Below, piece after piece: positions 34,874 to 42,804 of a stretch of 64,000 bases of DNA. The notes beneath the pieces were generated by a model. It made no database searches and had not been told where the DNA came from. It was given only the letters and a program-made list of their open reading frames with translations. The first letter of the stretch is position 1. Each line of letters begins with the position of its first letter. Both the position numbers and the translations under genes were made by a program. This DNA is from Streptomyces sp. NBC_00654 (GTDB lineage Bacteria > Actinomycetota > Actinomycetes > Streptomycetales > Streptomycetaceae): assembly GCF_026341775.1 (NCBI RefSeq), contig NZ_JAPEOB010000001.1, forward strand, positions 3,782,001 to 3,846,000, given 5' to 3'.

Positions 34874-37042
34874 ATGCCCGGCCGTCCGGTCCTCACCGAC
34901 GCTCGACACCCCTCGGGATCATCCGTGCCTCCCACGCCCTCATCCGTTTCCTTCGACGCCGCCCGCGGGCTGGCGGTCCTCCACACCCGGAACAGCGTCT
35001 ACGCCGTGCGTATCGGTGCGGACGGCAGCCCCCGGCATCTGCACTGGGGGGCAAAGACCGACGCCGACTCCCTCGCCGAGCTGCTCGCGGCCGCCTCACC
35101 CGCCGCGAGCAGCTTCGAGTCGGACCCCGCGCCGGACGAACTGGCTCCGCAGACCGGTGCGCGGTTCGGGCCGGCCGGACTCCAGGTACGGTTCGCCGAC
35201 GGCACCCGCGGCGCCCAGTGGACCTTTACCGGTCACACGGTCCGGGACGGAGAGCTCCGCCTCCATCTGGCCGACCGGAGCTACCCGTTGGCCGCGGTGC
35301 TGTGCTATCGCGTCCGCCCCGGCAGTGACGTCATCGAGCGCTGGGCGGAACTCACCCACACCGGAGCCGACGACTCGGGCCCGATCGCCGTCGAACGGCT
35401 GGACTCGGCCTCCTGGACGCTGCCGGCACTGCCCGACTACCGGCTCAGCCACCTTGTGGGCGGCTGGAACAGCGAGTTCCAGCTGAACCGTGACCGCCTC
35501 CCGGTCGCCGAGACCGTGCTCACCAGCCGCCGTGGTGTCACCAGCCACCACGCCAGCCCCTGGCTCGCCCTCGACGACGGCACCGCCGACGAGGAACACG
35601 GCGAGGTCTGGAGCACCGCCCTTGCCTGGAGCGGAAGTTGGCGCATCACCGTGCACCGCGACCCGGTCGGCCGGACCACCTGGACCGGCGGCTTCGGCCA
35701 CGAAGGACTCAGCTGGACCCTGCGGCCCGGACAGAGCCTGCACACGCCCGTCTTCGCCGGCCTCTACGTCCGCGACGGCTTCGGCGCCGCCAGCCGGGCC
35801 TGGCACACCCATATCCGCACCACCGTCCTGCCCGATCCCGACCGCGACCGGCCCGTCGTCTACAACTCGTGGGAAGCCACCGGCTTCGACGTCGGCCAGC
35901 CCGGCCAGCTGCGCCTGGCCCGGCTGGCCGCACGTCTGGGAGCCGAACTCTTCGTCCTCGACGACGGCTGGTTCGGCGGCCGGACCAGCGACCGGGCGGG
36001 CCTCGGCGACTGGACACCCCGGCCCGAGGCGTTCCCCGACGGGCTGCGCCCGCTGGCCGACGAAGTGCACCGCCTGGGCATGGCGTTCGGACTGTGGGTC
36101 GAGCCGGAGATGGTCAACCGCGACAGCGACCTCTACCGTGCACATCCCGACTGGGTGGTCCACGCGGTGACCCGGGAAGCCACCGAACAGCGCAACCAGC
36201 TCATGCTGAACTTCGCCCGCCCCGAAGTCGAGGCCTGGGCCCATCGGACCCTGGACCGGTTGGTGCGCGACCACGACATCGACTGGCTCAAGTGGGACGC
36301 CAACCGGGTGGTCACCGAAGCCGGCTGGGCCGGCTGTCCGGACCCCGACCGGCTGTGGATCGACCACACCCGCGCCGTCTACCGGATCATGGACCGCCTC
36401 CGCGCCGATCACCCCGGCCTTCGGATCGAGGCATGCGCGGGCGGCGGCGGACGGGCCGACCTCGGCATCCTTGCCCGCACCGACCAGGCCTGGACATCCG
36501 ACAACACCGACCCCGTCGACCGGATCGGCATCCAGCACGGCTTCAGCCAGCTCTTCCCCGCCCAGGCCATGGCCGCCTGGGTGACCGACAACCCCAACGT
36601 CGCCACCGGCCGCACCACGCCCCTCCGGTTCCGCTTCCATGTCGCCATGGCCGGAGCGCTCGGCCTCGGCGGGGACCTCACCGCCTGGTCCGAGGAGGAG
36701 CTCGACGAGGCCACCGCGCTCGTCGACAGCTACAAGCGGATCCGCCCCCTGGTCCAGCACGGCCGCCAGCACCGCCTCCACGGTCCCGGCGGAGTGGCAG
36801 CCGTGCACTACTCGTCCCAGGACGACACCGAACACGCCATCCTTGCCTGGCGCCCGGCGACCCGCTTCGGTCACCCGGCCCCCCGGCTCGCCCTGCCGGC
36901 CCTGGACCCCGCGGCCGACTACCTCGACATCGACGAGGACATCGTTCACAGCGGCACCGTCCTGACCGGGCGGGGGATCGACCTGCGGCTGCCCGCCGGC
37001 GACTACGCCAGCCGCCTGATCCGGCTGCGCCGGACCGTCTGA
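34874..37042 (+). CDS. GH36 alpha-galactosidase
   Basis: A 722-residue family 36 enzyme. The barrel carries PVVYNSWEATGFDV, LFVLDDGWFGGR, the nucleophile Asp in DWLKWDANR, and the acid/base region TSDNTDPVDRIGIQHG. An N-terminal beta-sandwich is present as usual. It removes terminal alpha-galactose; no signal peptide, so it acts inside the cell. The start is uncertain: ATG 34874 and GTG 34925 both lack a strong ribosome site. It pairs with the phosphodiesterase gene 46 bases downstream. Confidence 0.92.
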   Translation: MPGRPVLTDARHPSGSSVPPTPSSVSFDAARGLAVLHTRNSVYAVRIGADGSPRHLHWGAKTDADSLAELLAAASPAASSFESDPAPDELAPQTGARFGPAGLQVRFADGTRGAQWTFTGHTVRDGELRLHLADRSYPLAAVLCYRVRPGSDVIERWAELTHTGADDSGPIAVERLDSASWTLPALPDYRLSHLVGGWNSEFQLNRDRLPVAETVLTSRRGVTSHHASPWLALDDGTADEEHGEVWSTALAWSGSWRITVHRDPVGRTTWTGGFGHEGLSWTLRPGQSLHTPVFAGLYVRDGFGAASRAWHTHIRTTVLPDPDRDRPVVYNSWEATGFDVGQPGQLRLARLAARLGAELFVLDDGWFGGRTSDRAGLGDWTPRPEAFPDGLRPLADEVHRLGMAFGLWVEPEMVNRDSDLYRAHPDWVVHAVTREATEQRNQLMLNFARPEVEAWAHRTLDRLVRDHDIDWLKWDANRVVTEAGWAGCPDPDRLWIDHTRAVYRIMDRLRADHPGLRIEACAGGGGRADLGILARTDQAWTSDNTDPVDRIGIQHGFSQLFPAQAMAAWVTDNPNVATGRTTPLRFRFHVAMAGALGLGGDLTAWSEEELDEATALVDSYKRIRPLVQHGRQHRLHGPGGVAAVHYSSQDDTEHAILAWRPATRFGHPAPRLALPALDPAADYLDIDEDIVHSGTVLTGRGIDLRLPAGDYASRLIRLRRTV

Positions 37043-37088
37043 CGCTCCGTCTCCCCTTCCACATCCGAATCATGAAGGAACCGAGAAC

Positions 37089-37949
37089 ATGCCCACACCC
37101 CGTGTTCTGGTCGTCGGCATCGACGGCGTCCGCCTCGACCTCCTGCCCTTGCTGGACACTCCCCACCTCGACGAACTCGCGGACTCCGGCTTCCTCGCGC
37201 CCGTCCACATCGACGACGACACACCGACCATGTCGGGCCCCTGCTGGACCACGATCGTCACCGGTGCCGGCGTGGCCAAGCACGGGGTCTGGGGCAACAA
37301 CTTCAGCGGAAACCGGATCGGGGTGTTCCCCGACTTCACCACCCGGCTGGCCGCCGATCACGGGCGGCGCACCTTCGCGGCCGGCGGTTGGGAACCCCTG
37401 TTCCTGGCCCGCCAGGGCGGCCCGGTCTTCGCGGCCCCGAGCAGGCTCGCCTACATCGCCCCGCGCGAGGACACCCCGCAGGCCTGGGAGGAGTGCGACC
37501 AGAGCGTGACCGACGAAGCGGTACGGGTTCTCGGCTCCGGCGAAGACCTGGACGCGTCCTTCGTCTACCTCGGCGCCGTCGACGAGACCGCCCACTACCT
37601 CGGCTGCGGTTCCGGGTACCGGAGCGCGATCGAGGCCGCCGACCGACGGCTCGGACAACTCCTCACCGCCGTACGCGAACGTCCCGACGCCCGTTGCGAG
37701 GAGTGGACCATTGTCGCGGTGACCGACCACGGGCACCGCGACGAAGGCGGCCACGGAGGGCGCAGCGCACTGGAGCGCACCGCCTGGATCGCCGCGGCCG
37801 GTCCCGGCATCGCCCCCTCCACCGCACCGGACAGCCTCCGCCACGCCGATGTCGCCGCCCACGTCTACGCCGCCCTGGGCATCACGCCCGACCCGCACTG
37901 GACGCTCGACGGACGGCCCTTCCACACCATCGCTGCGCAGATCGCCTGA
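37089..37949 (+). CDS. type I phosphodiesterase/alkaline-phosphatase-superfamily protein
   Basis: A 286-residue metal-dependent phosphohydrolase. VLVVGIDGVRLDLL gives the first metal Asp, TMSGPCWTTIVTGAGVAKHG the nucleophile region, FVYLGAVDETAHYLG the second metal site, and VAVTDHGHRDEGGHGG the last. It should cleave phosphodiesters or phosphomonoesters; with no leader it acts in the cytosol, perhaps on phosphorylated sugars or glycan heads. A GAAGGA site precedes the ATG. It is cotranscribed with GH36. Confidence 0.85.
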   Translation: MPTPRVLVVGIDGVRLDLLPLLDTPHLDELADSGFLAPVHIDDDTPTMSGPCWTTIVTGAGVAKHGVWGNNFSGNRIGVFPDFTTRLAADHGRRTFAAGGWEPLFLARQGGPVFAAPSRLAYIAPREDTPQAWEECDQSVTDEAVRVLGSGEDLDASFVYLGAVDETAHYLGCGSGYRSAIEAADRRLGQLLTAVRERPDARCEEWTIVAVTDHGHRDEGGHGGRSALERTAWIAAAGPGIAPSTAPDSLRHADVAAHVYAALGITPDPHWTLDGRPFHTIAAQIA

Positions 37950-38051
37950 CGTCGGCAGGAGACCACGGGCGGCGGGACCCGGGCGCGGCAGTCGGCCGAC
38001 GTGCCGCCTGTTTCCGAGTCGCAGGCCCCGGGGAGGGGCGGATCGTCGCCC

Positions 38052-38215
38052 AAGGGCTGTCCCGTAATCCCTGGCGGGCGCGCGGCGACAGCTACGGCAC
38101 CTCGCCGCGTTGCCGGAACGCCCGCATACATCCGGTATGCGGGCGTCCCTCCGCCTTGCGGTGCACCGCATCCGACGCCGCGCGCTGATCCGCCAGGGAT
38201 TACGGGACAGCCCTT
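38052..38215. mobile_element. 164-bp MITE-like element with 26-bp terminal inverted repeats
   Basis: Perfect 26-base inverted repeats lie at 38052-38077 and 38190-38215 (outer end AAGGGCTGTCCCGTAATCCC). The interior keeps pairing: GCGCGCGGCG with CGCCGCGCGC, and ACGCCCGCATAC with GTATGCGGGCGT around a 5-base loop, so the whole element can fold as one long hairpin. It has no ORF. I recall closely similar repeats in other Streptomyces, which would fit a non-autonomous transposable element. Its right end supplies the TT of the TTA that is the SDR stop codon. Confidence 0.8.
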
Positions 38216-38945
38216 ACATGCCGCCGGCGACACGCAGGGTCGCGCCCGTGGCGTAGGCGGCGTCATCGGACAGGAGCCAGGAGACGGCGCCGGCGATCTC
38301 CTCGGGCCGTCCCGCCCGGCCCATCGGAATGTTGGCGGCCACCTTTGCGGGCCGCTCGGGATCGGCGTGGAACTCCGTCCAGATGGTGCCGGGTGCGACG
38401 CAGTTGACGCGAATGCCGTCCGTGGCGACTTCCTTGGACAGCCCCACGGTCATCGCGTCGACCGCCGCCTTCGCCGCGGCGTAGTGCACGTACTGACCGG
38501 GGCTGCCGATCGTGGCAGCGGCCGAGGAGATGTTGACGATCGCGCCACCGCCGGTGCGGGACATGTCCCGCACCGCGCGACGCGCGCACAGGAGATAGCC
38601 CAGCACATTGACTTCCAGAGCCTGGCGCATCCCTTCCGCGTCCGCGTCGGCCAGCCGCCCGTTGGGGCCGCTGATTCCGGCATTGTTGACCAGGCCGGTC
38701 ACGACCCCCAGGTGCTGCGCAGCCAGATCGAAGAGCCGGTCGACATCGTTCTCGTCCGCCGTACTCAGCCGGACGGTCAGACATCGGCGTCCCGCGGCAC
38801 GGACCGCGGAAGCGACGGTCTCGGCGGACGAGTCGTCCGAGCGGTACCCCACGACGATGTCATGGCCATCGGCGGCGAGACGTTCGCAGATCGCGGCACC
38901 GATGCCTCGGCTACCGCCGGTGACCACAGTGACAGGCTGGTGCAT
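38214..38945 (-). CDS. short-chain dehydrogenase/reductase
   Basis: A 243-residue classical SDR. The cofactor loop is TGGSRGIGAA, the NNAG motif is VNNAGIS, the catalytic Ser is in NISSAAATIG and the pair Tyr/Lys in YAAAK. The R-rich region after strand 2 (GYRSDD) suggests NADP(H). The end is near full length, but the stop codon is partly formed by the adjacent repeat element, so one or a few C-terminal residues may have been lost. The substrate is unknown; it appears to be transcribed alone. Confidence 0.88.
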   Translation of the reverse strand: MHQPVTVVTGGSRGIGAAICERLAADGHDIVVGYRSDDSSAETVASAVRAAGRRCLTVRLSTADENDVDRLFDLAAQHLGVVTGLVNNAGISGPNGRLADADAEGMRQALEVNVLGYLLCARRAVRDMSRTGGGAIVNISSAAATIGSPGQYVHYAAAKAAVDAMTVGLSKEVATDGIRVNCVAPGTIWTEFHADPERPAKVAANIPMGRAGRPEEIAGAVSWLLSDDAAYATGATLRVAGGM

Positions 38946-38976
38946 GGTTCTCTCCCGGGGGCATCGCTCCAGATAT

Positions 38977-38988
38977 ATGATCGATCAT
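38977..38988. promoter_or_regulatory. operator-like palindrome before the SDR gene
   Basis: ATGATCGATCAT is a perfect 12-base palindrome 32-43 bases upstream of the SDR start, preceded by TATAT. It looks like a TetR-type operator, but no TetR gene lies beside it. Confidence 0.4.
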
Positions 38989-39370
38989 CCTACGTGCCGT
39001 CGCGGCTGAGAACGATGGTCGGCAAGAGCTGCACCGCGCATACCTGCGGCAGGGCGAGCATCGCCGGGCTGTGGCGGGAAGGGTGCCGGTCGGCCATGCC
39101 GCCTGCCGCACCCTGCGCGCGAGCGCCCTCCCGGGCGACGGAGGCCATCACCGGCGAAAGGCGCTGACTGCCCCGGACCTGGGTCAAGGCCCCTTCTCGC
39201 GGCCGGGTCTCCGTACGCGGGACGCACGTCAGGCGCGGCTGCGGAACCACTCGTCCACGACGGTCCCGGGGAGCGGTGCGTTGTCCGGCTCGGCGGCGGT
39301 GTTGACGGTGGGGCGGCCCCGCGGGCAACTCGCATGGGTTGCTGAGCGTTCGTGTCTTTTCGGGTGAAAA
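38989..39370. other. intergenic, no gene seen
   Basis: Divergent gap between the SDR gene and the complex I-like operon. Frames here carry no recognisable motif. It should hold the operon promoter. Confidence 0.4.
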
Positions 39371-39748
39371 GTGATCAAGCTGCATATGGTGGCGCAGATG
39401 AGTGTCTGGGAGCCGGTACTGGTACTTCTCGGGCTGGTCGTCACAGGGGCCGTCGGGCTCTACGGGCTGAACTCCCTGCTGGCGGCCAAGGCTGAAACGG
39501 TGCCCTCAGCCCCCTTCGCCGGGGGCCTCGAACCGGACCAGCACGCCTTCTCCCGCTTCCACGTCCGGTGGTACCCGATCACGATGATCTTTCTGGCCTT
39601 CGACATGGAGATGCTGTTCATGTACCCCTGGGTCAGGGTGGTGAGCGAGATGGGTGCTCCTGCGGTCATCGAGATGTTCGTCTTCCTCGGAATCCTCTTC
39701 GCCGCCGTCACCTACGCCTGGCGCGAGGGAGCACTGCGATGGACCTGA
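39371..39748 (+). CDS. nuoA: NuoA-like subunit, loop Cys missing
   Basis: A 125-residue protein with three helices. FLAFDMEMLFMYPWVRV matches the second helix of complex I subunit A (family FDVEivFLyPW). The loop before it reads APFAGGLEP, where ordinary NuoA has an invariant Cys in YECG; that residue, next to the quinone site, is lost. The start is uncertain: GTG 39371, ATG 39386 or ATG 39398. It overlaps the next gene by 10 bases. First gene of the eight-gene operon. Confidence 0.85.
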   Translation: MIKLHMVAQMSVWEPVLVLLGLVVTGAVGLYGLNSLLAAKAETVPSAPFAGGLEPDQHAFSRFHVRWYPITMIFLAFDMEMLFMYPWVRVVSEMGAPAVIEMFVFLGILFAAVTYAWREGALRWT

Positions 39749-41001
39749 GCCGCGCCCTGCGCAGGTTCGTCGCGAGGCGCCCTCCTGTGTTTCTGGTAAC
39801 CCTTCCCGGCGCCACGGCGGAGCGGTTGGCCGTGGAGGCCGAGCTGCGAAGCCGGGGTTGGCCGTCGGCAGACGGGCCGGCCGGCGCGTCTGCCCTGGTG
39901 GTGGCAGGAGACCCGGGTGGCGATCAGCTCGCGTGGCTGGGGGAGACATGGCGCTGTGTGCCGCAGCCGAAGGCGTACGCGGTGGTGGCCGACGCCGTGA
40001 ACGGTCCTGGTGCCCTGGATGAGGTGAGCGAGCTTCTGGTCCGGGCGGCACCGGAAATGGGTCCCGTGGGTGCGGCGGCGCCCGGTGAACCTCATGCAGG
40101 GCACACGGGCCATGAAGGGGCACCGGATCACGGCGCGGATGGTGATCAGTCCAGTCACGCCGGTCACAGCGGTCACGGGGGCCACTACGGGCATGCGGGC
40201 CATCATGGTGGCGTTGTCGCCGGTCTGCCGATCGCGGAACGGGCGGACGACCGCGATGGTTTGAGGCTGGACCGGCTGTACCTGAACCTGGGGCCGGCGC
40301 TTCCGGACTGGCCGGCGGGACTGGTCATCGGTGTGGCGCTACAGGGCGACGTGGTCCAGGAGGCCGAGGTGCGGTCGCCGGGCACCGGGGTTGCCGTGCA
40401 CCGGTGTCCGTTCTGGAGCGCGCCGTGGCTGCTTGCTGCGGGCGGCGAGACGGTGCCGTGCGGGGCTGCTGATCGGCGGCGTTGCGCTGCGCATCTGGAC
40501 AGTCTCGGGCGTTTCCTGGCCGTCGCGGGGTGGCCGGACCCTGCGGCGCGGGCGCGCCGTCTGCGGGACGCGGTCCTGGCGGACGTCGCCCCCGGGGAAG
40601 TGGCAAGGAGTGTACGGCGGTTGACGCGGCGGATCCGGGCATCGCGCACCCTCCGACGGCTGACGGCCGGCCTCGGTGAGCTGCCCGCCGCGCGGGCGCG
40701 GGACTTGGGTATCACCGGTCCGGCGCTTGCCGCGGACGGTGATGTGCACGCGCGTCTGTGTGTGTGGCTCGATGAGATCGAGCGAGCGCTGGGCGGCATG
40801 AACGACACCCGGCCCCTGGCAACGGACGGGGCGGAGGGGCCCCGTGGACGGATCGGCGGTGCAACGCCTCCGTCGCAGGCTCTGCTCGACGTCCTTCCCG
40901 TCCTCCTCCGGGGGGCGGAATACGCCTGTGCCCGGCTGATCGTGGCAAGCCTGGACCCGGATCTCGACGAGCTCGTGTACGCGGGAGTCGCCCATGGCTG
41001 A
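39739..41001 (+). CDS. degenerate NuoB/NuoD-like fusion with a His-rich linker
   Basis: A 420-residue protein I read in three parts. Residues 1-105 recall NuoB (ASALVVAGDPGGDQLAWLGE, PQPKAYAVVADA) but have none of the Cys ligands for cluster N2. Residues 115-158 contain 11 His in GH repeats, a possible metal-binding linker. From 178 it recalls NuoD (LYLNLGPALPDWPAGLVIGV, then LGITGPALAADGDVHARLCV, WLDEIERAL) but lacks the HRG/EKL motif at the quinone. It occupies the place of nuoB-C-D between nuoA and nuoH and overlaps both genes. It is probably a structural cap on the membrane arm; this is inference. Confidence 0.62.
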   Translation: MDLSRALRRFVARRPPVFLVTLPGATAERLAVEAELRSRGWPSADGPAGASALVVAGDPGGDQLAWLGETWRCVPQPKAYAVVADAVNGPGALDEVSELLVRAAPEMGPVGAAAPGEPHAGHTGHEGAPDHGADGDQSSHAGHSGHGGHYGHAGHHGGVVAGLPIAERADDRDGLRLDRLYLNLGPALPDWPAGLVIGVALQGDVVQEAEVRSPGTGVAVHRCPFWSAPWLLAAGGETVPCGAADRRRCAAHLDSLGRFLAVAGWPDPAARARRLRDAVLADVAPGEVARSVRRLTRRIRASRTLRRLTAGLGELPAARARDLGITGPALAADGDVHARLCVWLDEIERALGGMNDTRPLATDGAEGPRGRIGGATPPSQALLDVLPVLLRGAEYACARLIVASLDPDLDELVYAGVAHG

Positions 41002-41926
41002 TACGGCGCCGCTGTGGGGTGTCGTCCTGATGCCCTTCGCGCTGGTCGCGGCGGCCGTCGCCGCCGCTGGACTGGACGCCGCCGTCACCGCCGCATCCCG
41101 ACGCGGCCCTGCCGCGGCCCTGCGCGACCTGCCGGCACCGCTCGGCGAGGCGCTCCGGCTCCTGGGCCAACAGCGTCGTCGTACCGACGTGGCGGACATC
41201 GTGCTCGGGCGGGTCGGTATCGGACTGGTGCCGGTCGCCGCCGTGCTTGCTGCGGCGGTCCTGCCGTGGGGGTTCCGTGCGGTGACCGATCCGGTCGCCG
41301 GCATCGTGTGGTTCAACGCCATGGAGGCGCTCGCATGGGCGGCGATCTGGCTCGCCGGCTGGGGGCCGAACTCGGCGCTGTCGCTGATCGGCGGCTACCG
41401 GTTCCTCGCGCAGGGGCTGGCGTACGAGCTGCCGCACATGTTCGCGCTGACCACTGCCGCGCTCGGGGCGGAGTCGCTGCGGGTCGGCGACGTGGTGGCG
41501 GCCCAGCAGGGCCTGTGGTTCGTGGTGTGGATGCCGGCCGCGTTCCTCGTCTATCTGCTCAGTGCCCTGGCCATGGCGTTCTGGGGACCGTTCGGCCATC
41601 CGGTGGGGCGTGACGCCGCGGGCGGTGCGGTCGTGGAGTACAGCGGCGCGGACCGGCTGCTTCTGCTGGGCGGCCGGTGGCTGCTGCTGGTCGTCACGGC
41701 ATCGTTCAGCGTGCCGTTGTTCCTCGGCGGCGGTCAGGGGCCGCTGTTGCCTCCCTGGGCCTGGACCCTGCTGAAGACGGCTGCCGTGCTGGTCCTGCTC
41801 ATCGGGGGACGGCGTCTGGTGCCCGTGCTGCGCATGGACCGCTACATGGAGTTCGTCTGGATGGTGCTCGTCCCGCTGACGCTGCTGCAGGCACTGTTCG
41901 CCGCCGTCGTCGTACTCGATCGCTAG
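40994..41926 (+). CDS. nuoH: NuoH-like subunit, quinone loop degenerate
   Basis: A 310-residue protein with about eight helices. GYRFLAQGLAYELPHMFALT and the EYSG remnant (VVEYSGADR) identify NuoH. The usual acidic loop (ETNRAPFDLPEAEQELVAG in normal enzymes) is replaced by AFWGPFGHPVGRDAAGGAV, so the carboxylates near the quinone entry are gone. It overlaps the previous gene by 8 bases. It anchors the membrane arm; quinone reduction is unlikely. Confidence 0.85.
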   Translation: MADTAPLWGVVLMPFALVAAAVAAAGLDAAVTAASRRGPAAALRDLPAPLGEALRLLGQQRRRTDVADIVLGRVGIGLVPVAAVLAAAVLPWGFRAVTDPVAGIVWFNAMEALAWAAIWLAGWGPNSALSLIGGYRFLAQGLAYELPHMFALTTAALGAESLRVGDVVAAQQGLWFVVWMPAAFLVYLLSALAMAFWGPFGHPVGRDAAGGAVVEYSGADRLLLLGGRWLLLVVTASFSVPLFLGGGQGPLLPPWAWTLLKTAAVLVLLIGGRRLVPVLRMDRYMEFVWMVLVPLTLLQALFAAVVVLDR

Positions 41927-41938
41927 GGGAAGCCACAG

Positions 41939-42502
41939 ATGCTCGACGACGTCATCTTCTGGACGCTCGGTGTGCTCGCCGTGGCAGCCGGGGGCATGGT
42001 GTTCCGGTTCGATTCCATGGCCCGGGCGACATACTCGCTGCTGCTGTCACTGCTGTGTGTGGGGGGCTTGGCCATCCTGCTCGGGCTCGACTACCTCGGG
42101 GTCGTCATCGTGCTGATGATGACCATCGAGATGGCCATCATGGCCGTCTTCATGGTGATGTTCATGATGAACCCGGCCGGTCTGATGCCGATGTCCATGC
42201 TGCACAACAAGCGAGGCGGGGCCGCTCTCTGCGCGGGCGTCTTCGTGCTTCTGGTCGTCGGCATCGTTCTTGCCCCCTGGCCGGAGCGGGCCGGCAGAGC
42301 GGACGGCGACCCGACCATGGCCCTGGGGCAGTCGCTGATGGGGCCGCACATGCTCACCATGATGACACTCGGGTTCGCGCTGTTCACCACCATCGTCGCC
42401 ACCGTGGTGCTCTCCACCCGCCGCGGGCGCTACGACCGGCTCGGCGACGACCTGCGTGCCCGGCACGCCGATGATCCCGTACGAGGAGGGATCGGCCGAT
42501 GA
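41939..42502 (+). CDS. nuoJ: NuoJ-like membrane subunit
   Basis: A 187-residue protein with five predicted helices. The third helix stretch YLGVVIVLMMTIEMAIMAVF corresponds to the pi-bulge helix of NuoJ. The charged tail ends DDPVRGGIGR. A GGGGAAG site precedes the ATG and the stop overlaps nuoK. No nuoI gene lies between nuoH and nuoJ, unlike standard operons. Confidence 0.85.
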   Translation: MLDDVIFWTLGVLAVAAGGMVFRFDSMARATYSLLLSLLCVGGLAILLGLDYLGVVIVLMMTIEMAIMAVFMVMFMMNPAGLMPMSMLHNKRGGAALCAGVFVLLVVGIVLAPWPERAGRADGDPTMALGQSLMGPHMLTMMTLGFALFTTIVATVVLSTRRGRYDRLGDDLRARHADDPVRGGIGR

Positions 42503-42804
42503 CGTTGGAACTGTTCCTGGTGGTGGCGGTGGCGCTGTTCAGCGTCGGACTGTTCGGGGCGTTGACCCAGCAGTCCATCGTCATGCTGATGATGGGGCTC
42601 GAACTCATGCTGGGCGGGATCATCCTCGCAGCCGCGGCCCTCTGGCACTACGTGGCGCCCGCCTCGACGGACGGACAGGTGCTGATCGTGCTCGCCGTCA
42701 CCGTCATGGCCGTGGAGATGGCCATCGGCTTCGCCATCGTCACGGCACTCTTCCGCGCCCGGGAGGTCGACATGACGGACGAAGCAGCGGAGTTGAAGGG
42801 GTGA
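42499..42804 (+). CDS. nuoK: NuoK-like membrane subunit
   Basis: A 101-residue, three-helix protein of normal length, homologous to MrpC. Both membrane glutamates of the proton path are kept (MLMMGLELMLGG and VMAVEMAIGF). ATGA overlap with nuoJ and GTGA overlap with nuoL show tight coupling. Confidence 0.92.
   Translation: MTLELFLVVAVALFSVGLFGALTQQSIVMLMMGLELMLGGIILAAAALWHYVAPASTDGQVLIVLAVTVMAVEMAIGFAIVTALFRAREVDMTDEAAELKG

Noticed and set aside
38990..39385. 131-codon minus-strand frame before nuoA
   Set aside because: No motif, and it would run over the likely promoter of the complex I-like operon.
42456..42800. A longer NuoL beginning inside nuoJ/nuoK
   Set aside because: The extension reads as antisense-like basic sequence over two real genes; GTG 42801 with the overlap to the nuoK stop gives a normal NuoL length.
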